Positions 55,952-64,000 of a stretch of DNA of 64,000 nt are shown here, one piece after another. The notes under the pieces are model-generated. The model was not told the origin of the DNA. It worked only from the letters and a program-made list of their open reading frames with translations, and did no database searches. The stretch spans positions 1,736,001-1,800,000 of the forward strand of contig JAULSN010000007.1 of assembly GCA_033439765.1 (NCBI GenBank). The letters run 5' to 3'. The position numbers were made by a program, and so were the translations under genes. The DNA is from Lasiosphaeria ovina (lineage: Eukaryota > Ascomycota > Sordariomycetes > Sordariales > Lasiosphaeriaceae). The stretch's first letter is position 1. Every line of letters starts with the position of its first letter.

Positions 55952-57085
55952 ACAACCAAAGAGCTGCTTTCCTCTCGGCCCGCCTTCTCTGTTGCGCTTG
56001 TGTCTCGAGATACCAAACTGCATTTACTGTGCAATCGCTTACATGATGTGTTTTTTTCCCTTTGTTTTTTTCGATGGCAGATAGGCAGCCTAGGGAGGAG
56101 GTTCGGTCAGGAAACGAGGGGGGAAAATGTTGATGGAACCAAAGACGATATGGGAATGTTGGGGGGTTGGGGAAGGGGAAGGGGACTGTGATGATGCGCA
56201 CATGTTGGACAAAAAACCTATATGACAAGGAAGGGGAGGCCGGCCATCTTGCTTGGATTGGAGCCGTGCCCTGCGTGGGAGGGGAGTAATATCTCGGCTT
56301 TGAGAGGGAGTGGGCAAGGAGGCGTTTGCGGTCTCCTTTTTCTTGTTTCCGTTCTGGCTTTTCTGGAAACAAGAAGGGCTACCATTGGCGTTCTCTTTTT
56401 GGGCGGGCGTCTTTTTTCTCTATTCTGCTGCCTTTGTCCATGGCGGAGTTTGGCTTTCGGGAGGTGTTGGGGATTAATTGTCTTGTCGGTTAACTAACTT
56501 ACCACGGGTGTCACCTCCGTGTTTTCTTATTTTGTTTCTTTCTTCTCATGCGTGTGTGCATATCGAAGCGATCAGCCAACTTAGCGATCGGTCAATTTAG
56601 AATGGGACTTGGGAGTGGGTTATCAATATTTCTTGGTGCAGGCTGTTTCGCGATCATTTTATTGCTTCTCCGGGGCCAGGGCCAGTTTGTGTATGTATCG
56701 TCTTCTTCGACTTTCCCATACCTACCGAATCACCAAAGGGAGACTGGGATGTAGGCTTCTTCTGTTTACAACAAAAGGGGCGCGCAAGGGATCATAGGTA
56801 AGGTAATGCATGCTCAAACTGCACGGCGTCTGCCAACCCCCTCCCCACCGCCTGTCCTGCAATGCTGCAATGTCCTCAGCTGCAGCGGCGACACGCTCTT
56901 CTTCCATGTTCGAACCCCCTGACTTAGCAGCGGTGCCATTGCCATTCACCGCCTCGTTTTCGCCTCCGTGCTGGCTGGCTGGCTGGCTGGTTAACCCCAG
57001 ACGATCTGCACTTGTCGATGCCTTGTTTCATTGTTTTGCAGTGCCGATACGTAACATTTTTATATCCTTTTGGTCAGGGCGCACT

Positions 57086-57112
57086 ATGATGATGATGATG
57101 ATGATGATGATG
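57086..57112 (+). repeat. (ATG)9 microsatellite
   Basis: Nine perfect ATG trinucleotides lie in non-coding DNA. Confidence 0.95.
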
Positions 57113-58488
57113 CAGCAGTTCGGATTCACGGAGTCAAGTCCGGACAAGCAATCTATCTATCCGCATGCAAAAAAAACCGGAAATCGAAAAACTGTCGATC
57201 TATTCCCGGGAAAGGAAGTCCTGTCCGTCGACCGTTGGAGTTGTCTTTCCCTTTTTCTTCTTTTTTTTGTTACTACTTTTCCTTATGCAAGCTTGGAGGT
57301 AGGTGCAGGGCGCTATCGACTAAAACGGACGAAATGTCTCAGTTGCGCCGCATCACAAAACGGCGGCGGCGGCCCGTACATGGTACATACATATTATCCA
57401 ATGACACAAACCGACGACGACGACGTCGCTCGCTTCACCCCCGCCTTTTTCTTGTCTTTCTCCGCAAGCCGAAAAGCACGCACCACCTCAAAGCAAGGCA
57501 GGGCCGCTGATCTGCCGCCCGCCGCCCGCCACTACCTTAGTTTAGGTACGGAAAACATAAACCCACACGGAACGACAGGCCGTGAATTGGGCTGAGGAAA
57601 ATGAAGATGACGGCGTGTGATGAAGATGAGGGAATTGAGTTGGTAGTCGTGTCAGCCTTGATGTAAGAAGACTAATCAGGCGAATATCCACCGACGACAA
57701 GTCTCGGTGCTGAGGTACTTGCTGTCTGATTCTAATTGTATTGAATTGATTGACAGATGTGTGCAGTTTCTGCCGCGACAACCTGGAAGAGTAAGGAGGA
57801 GACAGGGTCTCGTTTGTGCTGGGTTGCTCCTGCCGCTGCTGCTGCCGCTCTGTGCCGGTTCAGCTGCAAGCTAGGTAGGCTTGTGGCGTTTTGCTATTTG
57901 CTCTTTCCTAGGTACGAAGGCAAGTGTGATTGATGATGCGCTCTGCAATTGCGAGCTTTTTGCCCAAACATGGACACACACAGCGCAGAGCCGAGAGCGC
58001 AGAAGCTGCAAGGTCCGTCACAGTGATAGCTACACAAACAGCAGCAGCAGCAGCACCAGCAGAAACTTGTTTCCCCTGATTCTCGAGCCGGTGCTGCCTG
58101 CCCGCCTCAGCCTCGACTTGGGCCTGAAATTGAGATTGAGATTAGGGATGGATGGGATTGGAGACGGGAAAGTCTGACAGCCACTCCCGCCGTGATCGAA
58201 GCCGCCTCCGCCTCCGCCTCCGCTGCCCTGGACGTAGTCGGTCGATCAATCTTAATCTGGGTCCCGCGGTCAATAAAGATCGACGATTATTTCCGGTCCT
58301 GGGAACCACCACCCCCCCCCTTCTCACATGCAGATACGAACGCCCGCGCCGGTTTTACGTGCTCGTCCATTCGGGTGGGTGGTGATCAAAACCGGTAGAG
58401 GGGGGGTCAAAACGAAAGAGAGCATAACCTACGAACCGGGGACTGACCGGGGGGTCTCCCCAAGGACCGAGCTTTTGCTCGTTCGCCC

Positions 58489-58517
58489 GGTCTGGTCTGG
58501 TCTGGTCTGGTCTGGTC
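58489..58517 (+). repeat. (GGTCT)n pentanucleotide repeat
   Basis: Five perfect GGTCT units are followed by a GGTC remnant. Confidence 0.9.
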
Positions 58518-60467
58518 AGTCATCCACACATTCCCATCGAACGATTTCAACTTTTCCTTTTTCCTTCTCCTTCTCTCCCCCCCTGTAACGTTTATTTTAC
58601 ACCCCCGCACCCGTTTTACACTCGAGACAGAAAATCAGCCACAGTCACAACGGGCTTTTGTTTTTTTGAGGTTTGAGAGTCTAGACCCCAGCCTCCAGAT
58701 TTTTATTGAAGATTGCCTCTTCGCAATTCTTGTTCGGATCCGTGTGATCGATGGTGTGATGAGCGAGAGAGAGAAATATAACGCAATGGTGGCGGTCGGC
58801 TGAGATGCGTAAACCTCCCCCTCCCTCCCACAATGACAGGGGGAAATACGTTGAGAAAAAGCAATGATGGAGAGAAAAGTGGCTTGCGTGTAGTCGACGC
58901 CGCCGCCGTTGCAAAGACGCCAGCAAGGACAGGGGGCCTCATGACTAACTGCACTACATGAACAAGAACAACGTCCTTGGCCAGTCACCATTGTTCTTTC
59001 TTTCGTCACTGCACCACAATACACTACACTACTGCTTATTGCTGCCGGCTGCCCAGCACAGCACACAATATCTGCACGAGCAAGCTAACAAGGCCAACAG
59101 CGATCAATCAAGCCTGCGAGAGACGTCTCGATCACCATGCGTGGCGGCTGGGCAAGCGGGAAAGGATGGATGGATGGACGGATGAACGGACGGTGGGTCA
59201 ACGCTGACCGGTGAGCAAGCCCCCCCTTTTTTGCTGCCGTTTTGTCGTTCGTATTGCAAGGACAATACATTCCGTTCCGCCGTTTAGTTTAAAGCCCGAT
59301 AACAAGGGAACATGCCCAAGAAGAAAAATCCATCGTTATTACGGAAGGGGAGCGCACGAAACGAACTCGGAGCACAGTGCAACGCCGGCGGGCCCAAGGG
59401 AAATAAATAGTTGAAAGTGGATTTTATTTTTTGGGAGGGGAACCGATATGACATCTGATGGCTGCTACCTTCCCCCTCTGGAGAGAAGGAAGCAAGGACC
59501 AGGGGGAGGGAGCACCCCGGGCACCACCCCCAATTCCCTTCCCTTTTCCACTCCCAGCCCATCCCAGCCCAGCCCAGCCCAGCGCCCCAGCAGCTGGGAG
59601 GGGGATGCGGTCGTCAAGTGCCGGTGCCGAGTCCTTTTTTTTATGGAACTCGGAGCCCAGACCAGGCCAGGGGGTTAGCAAGGTGATGATTAGATGTATG
59701 TACCTACACACAATACACACACGGCACTATGCTTTGCTCAATATTGCGTATACACAAGCAAGAAAAGGGGATGGACGAGGGCAAACCCAAGAGGACAAAT
59801 TCCAGTTACCCTTCTTACAAAAGAGTATGCTCCAAGCCTCTCTTCTCTACCCTTCATATACGTCACCTGTTCCGCCTGCGGCTCTCTCTATCCCTCCTAG
59901 AGATACCCGGTACGGAGCGACATACGGAGCTGCCGCCACCGCCGTCGCCGCACGCAAGCTGCGGAAGAGGGCCGGAGAAACACAGTGTAAGTAGCTTCCC
60001 TATCTCAAGACCATGTTTGTGTTTCGAGGCCGGAAGCGGGGATGGAAGGGCAGAATGAAGCACGTCACAAGAAAAACAGAAAGCGATGCGACATTGGGGC
60101 AGGCCTGGGGAATGATTGATACCTGGAGCAACCGTCCCATCTCGTCCTCGCCTACCGACAGACAGTATGGGGATGTACTGTTCTGTTTGCCTGTTTGCTT
60201 TCCTGCGACCACCTTTGACCAAAGCTCTCTCCTCTTCTCTTCCTCCATGTACGGTACGGGGGACCCGCATGCCTGCTGCAAGTCGAGTGCCGGATGGATG
60301 CACTGCTGTGCTGGCCGGGACACACGAAAAGAGAAAAGAATCCGACTGAGCATGACCGCCAGCGACTGCTGATTCGGCGGACCCCCAGGTCTCGCGCTCT
60401 CGGTACAGCTCCATCCATCCAGTCGATCCAGTCGATCCCGGGAAGCCCTCCCCTTGTGAGTGGGCGG

Positions 60468-60501
60468 AGGAGGGGGGGGGGAGGGGGGGGGGGGGGGGGG
60501 G
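60468..60501 (+). repeat. G-rich run with quadruplex potential
   Basis: The sequence is almost pure guanine over about 30 bases with single A interruptions, downstream of an (AGTCGATCC)n-like duplication at 60419-60438. Such a tract could form a G-quadruplex; it is also prone to sequencing error in its exact length. Confidence 0.8.
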
Positions 60502-63500
60502 AACATGCGGAAGAGGGAGAGACGAAGACGCGGAGAATACTACGTACGTCCTGTATGTATGTACGTCCAGGAGGTGAGAAACAAAGGATCGCCGTCGCTT
60601 CACTTTCAAGCTTCTCACCGCGTTTCCTCTTTTTTTTTCCGTGCGGAAACCCAAATAAAGGCATGCAAGATAGGTAATAACCCCGTCATTATCACCCCCC
60701 TTCCCCCTTCTTCCCTTCGCCTTCCCTTCCCAGAAAAGAAAAGAGACAGTGATCGCCGGCCTCGTTCCATTGACTACGACCTCGGGGTGTGATGATCAGC
60801 TTCGGGGGTGGGTAAGCAACGATGCCAAATGACGTCCCGATAGCTGCGGGGAGGGAGGGAGGGAGGGAAGGCGGGCGCCTTTTCCATGGGGGAAAAAAAC
60901 GAGAAAACACGGCTTTCAACCTCCAACAACTGCCTGCTCATCCATACGCATTGGAATAAGCTGCCGACCTTACCTGCCTGCTTACCTACCCTGGTCCGCG
61001 TCAGCCAACCCTTTCCAGCTGTTCGGATTCGGGTTCGGGTTCTGGGTGTGGCCTGTGGCCCTTCTGTGGCCCTTTCCCCCCGACATATGTACTGATTATC
61101 ATCGACAGGCTGCGGACGGAGGATACGAGTTACGAGTATCAATCTAGGTTTTGCTCGGAGACGAGGCTCTTTGCTCGGGGTTCTCTCACTCGTCTCGCCT
61201 AGGAACTACGGAACACGGTCGCGGAGTGAGGTGCTCTGTCTCTGTCTCGCCTCCCATCATTCATCCTGCAGGCCCGACGGGAAGCGGTCTAGCGGAGTGT
61301 AGGTATGGTAGATAAGGTAGATGTGTACGACGGCACACACGCACACGCCCTCAAGTATGGAAAGTAGGTAAGTAAGGAAGCACCTTACGCGGAGATGTGC
61401 GCCAGCCGGAGGAACATCATGCACACACACACACAACACACCCAATCTGTGAGATGGGATCTGCAGGCAGGCACTTTCGTAGTAAAAGCCCTCTCGATCG
61501 CACAGGGATGCATTGTAATGCTCCCCCCCCGGACCAGATGGCTTCTGCTTGTGTTCGTGTTTGTTTGGTTGGTTGTTGGTTCAGAGGCTTTCAGGACACT
61601 GGTGACGTCTCTCTCCGAGTCTGCAGACTTGTGCGTGTATTATTTGTATTGTATGTACAAAGACTCTTTGCCGGCCCTGACCCTTGGAAGCGAGAGACTC
61701 AGTTTGGTTCCAGGCTGGTTACGGCGCGTTGCGTTGCGTGGGGTTTGTATTGTACATGTTTATGAGTCGTCGTTTATAGATTGTCTGGCTTGAACATGAA
61801 AGGACGCGAGACTGTCGTATTGTTTGTATCGGAGGTTGCTAGTGGTGCTTCTTTCCATTCCAGTGAACCAAGTTTGGGCGATGGCTGATAAGCGCCATAG
61901 CCGCGTAATACAGCAGAATGTGGAAACAGAAAGACTGAATGCCTACCTTGCGCTGGCCCTTTCTCTCTGTACCGTGGCCAGCACGCACAATAGGAAGAAT
62001 AAGACATAGCCGGTGCGCAAGAGCTGGGGAGAAACACAAGCCATCATCCCTCTTGCCGTGGGCTACTGTAGGCCGCGAATCTCTTCCGCGGCGTGTCTTC
62101 CTCAAGAGCCTAGATCGGATATCGAACTTGCAATGTGACTCTCTCTCTCTCTGCATGGCCATCCCGTGTCTTAGCAACCCCGGCCAGAACACTTGGCAAG
62201 AGAGCATCTGCTTGACCATGCATCTCTCCGTGAAATCATCACACGCGGTTGAGCCAAGCAGGCCAGAGAAGCAAACACTGCGGGACACTCTTTCTTTTTT
62301 ACATATGTATGTCCAAAAAGTATGTAAGGCAAGGTAGGGCGTGTTTGTAAGGGCGCAGGCGGTATTCTCGGGGTGAAAGTCTCGCCCAGCTTTTGGCTGC
62401 CGAGTGCTGATTGGGAAGAAGTGAGTACCTAGGGTGGTGGTAGCGCTGAGTGGTTGGAAAAGAAACAAACATATAATACCGGCGTGATATAGGGGCAAGG
62501 CTGGCTTGGGCCATCCACCCAAACCACGCCATTTTCGTTCGTCTCGATCCAATAGAGAAGAACTAGCGAAGCGGCATTGCAACCAAAAAAAAAAACAAGT
62601 CAAGTCAGCCAGCACCAGTCAATATTTCTTTTCTGTCCGGCGACCACTTGGGACTTGTTCGTATCGGGTCGCCCAGAGAATAGTCCAAATCACACTCCAA
62701 CGTCTGGAACGATCTCGACCAAGCCCGATATCCGTTGATAAGAGTCAGAGAGTGACGCGTCTGTTGTCAAATGAGAGAAGCCAGAATCATTTCTAGTTTA
62801 CGTACAGCTTTTGATGACGTGACCATAGTCTAACAACCAGGCCGTAGACATTTTCCGGACACCTGCGTCGTCGGGTTCTTACACTACGTAACGTGCCTCT
62901 CTCTGTCGGCCTCGAGACCCGGATCGGCGGAGCGAGGAATAGGTTGGCGATCGTCACAGCCCGGAGATTTACCCTATGGCCTTCTTCTTTGGGCGGCCTG
63001 GCAAGGTATCTAAGGTAGCAGTGGCGCAACTTAGCGTCGACGCCGCGCCCGTTTTGCCCAACGGTTTGGAGCGCTGTTATCTGAGACATGGCAGGGATAA
63101 ATGTCTGGGGCTCTCCAATCTTGTTCCTTTTCTTCTTTTTGCCTGTCATATGTCTGGGGCAAGCTACATACACTAAAAAAAAAGCCCGCCCTGTTGATCG
63201 GCTACAGAAAAGTGAAAACGGTTAGCGGAACAGAACGCCACCAAGCACCCGGCCAACCTCATCACGGACGCGTGACTGCCAGGCAGCAGACAATATGTAG
63301 GATCAAAGGCCCCCCCCCCCCGGGGAGGAGGGGTGCCAGCAAATGGCAGCCCGTCGTTGCCTTTCCGGCTTGTGGAAAAGCTCGAGGGATTTTTATTATT
63401 GAATGCAGGGAAAGGTTACCAACTTCCCCGGCCCCCTAGGGTGGGTGTAAGCAGTTCGTTTCCCCCGTACGGATCGACAATGTGACCCCCGGCGCTCACA

Positions 63501-64000
63501 GAAACAACGCGAAGAGAACACAAGACAGACAGGCGTGCGAGGCACCCCCTCCGTCGGTACCGTGGCAGTTACTTAACCGATAAGGCCGGGTTCTGCAGAG
63601 GAACTTCTTTACCTTGGAGGCGGGAAGAAGAGGTGTGCACAAGCAGCGGTGACCATACCATCACACCGTCGTGGCCTGCCGAAGTCGGTGTGAACAATGG
63701 CAAAACCCGAGAGTAGGGCTGGCTGCCAGGCAATTCCCAACACGCCTCGAGCCTGCGAAGCTGGCAGAAGTAAGTAAATACTCCTCTTGCCTGGACGACT
63801 CGCTCTACCAACCTGAGCAGACTTCAAAAGTCTCTCCTCACAGGTAGATAGAATGCTCAAAGTGCATGCCGGGACCGAGGTGGCGACGACGAGAAAGAAC
63901 CAACCTCGAAAAGATTGAAAGAGAGGTTCTTCGGCTCGGGTAGATCCCCCCTGTGCTGATCGACAGATCCCCCAAACTCTATTCCCTTGGGGAAGAGCTG

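Larger units (their letters stand above)
55952..64000. other. 8-kb region without a supported gene
   Basis: The first few hundred bases are the 3' flank of the kinase gene. Beyond that I read both strands and find no conserved domain, tRNA, rRNA or snRNA; ORFs are short, overlapping and of random composition. The region contains simple repeats (listed separately), many TAGGTA/ACCTAC words and pyrimidine tracts. It may hold a long 5' leader and promoter of a gene beyond the window, a non-coding RNA or weakly conserved small proteins. None can be supported from sequence alone. Confidence 0.5.

Noticed and set aside
56900..56930. TTCGAA word resembling a tRNA B box
   Set aside because: The flanking bases cannot form the T-stem, and no A box or acceptor stem is present.
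1..64000. CRISPR arrays, rRNA or tRNA genes, secondary-metabolite cluster
   Set aside because: I saw no regularly spaced direct repeats, no rRNA or tRNA signatures and no polyketide or non-ribosomal peptide synthase domains on either strand.

Overview
The window is nuclear DNA of a filamentous ascomycete (Pezizomycotina). Protein similarity that I recognise by eye (NAC-beta, Tad1, Rec8, NimA, Cbp4) and the short introns (about 50-190 nt, GT-AG, CTRAC-type branch sites) suggest a Sordariomycete. I cannot name the species. Genes are GC-rich with small introns. Two kinds of mobile DNA sit at the left end.

Layout. 1-5955: an apparently intact Ty1/copia retrotransposon whose 5' LTR is cut by the window edge, with one 1460-codon Gag-Pol frame and near-identical LTRs. 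About 5958-7174: a Tc1/mariner-type transposon wrecked by RIP-like C-to-T changes, directly abutting the copia LTR. 7.8-15 kb: compact housekeeping genes, namely peroxisomal peroxiredoxin PMP20 (+), ribosomal eL24 (-), tRNA adenosine deaminase TAD1 (+), NAC-beta EGD1 (-) and complex III assembly factor CBP4 (-). 15-17.8 kb: gene-free, with a small hairpin element. 17.8-21 kb: a prenylated Sel1-repeat protein of the SKT5/CHS4 type (+). 22.5-24.5 kb: a divergent pair of mitochondrial genes, a pyruvate carrier subunit (-) and the complex I B8/NDUFA2 subunit (+). 25.6-30.1 kb: a divergent pair made of an FHA-kinase gene with a premature stop (-) and a basic, probably nuclear, fungal protein of unknown function (+).

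31.7-46 kb: a small orphan protein (+), a membrane-anchored alpha/beta hydrolase (+), exosome subunit RRP43 (+), Rab escort protein MRS6 (+), meiotic cohesin REC8 (-) and D-arabinono-1,4-lactone oxidase ALO1 (+). 46.4-49 kb: a MUP1-type amino acid permease (-). 50.4-56 kb: the ankyrin/BTB protein Btb3 (-) divergent from a NimA-family cell-cycle kinase (+). 56-64 kb: about 8 kb without a gene I can support, rich in simple repeats.

Most genes are ordinary conserved functions in translation, mitochondria, the cell cycle and RNA decay; I see no biosynthetic cluster. The items most worth a second look are an apparent single-nucleotide exon in EGD1, the broken FHA-kinase and its divergent partner, an open in-frame extension after the ALO1 stop, and the copia element (internal initiator-tRNA primer site, intact frame of RIP-like composition, insertion at the edge of a RIP-dead mariner). 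Gene models are spliced by eye; all those given as complete keep the reading frame through every exon.
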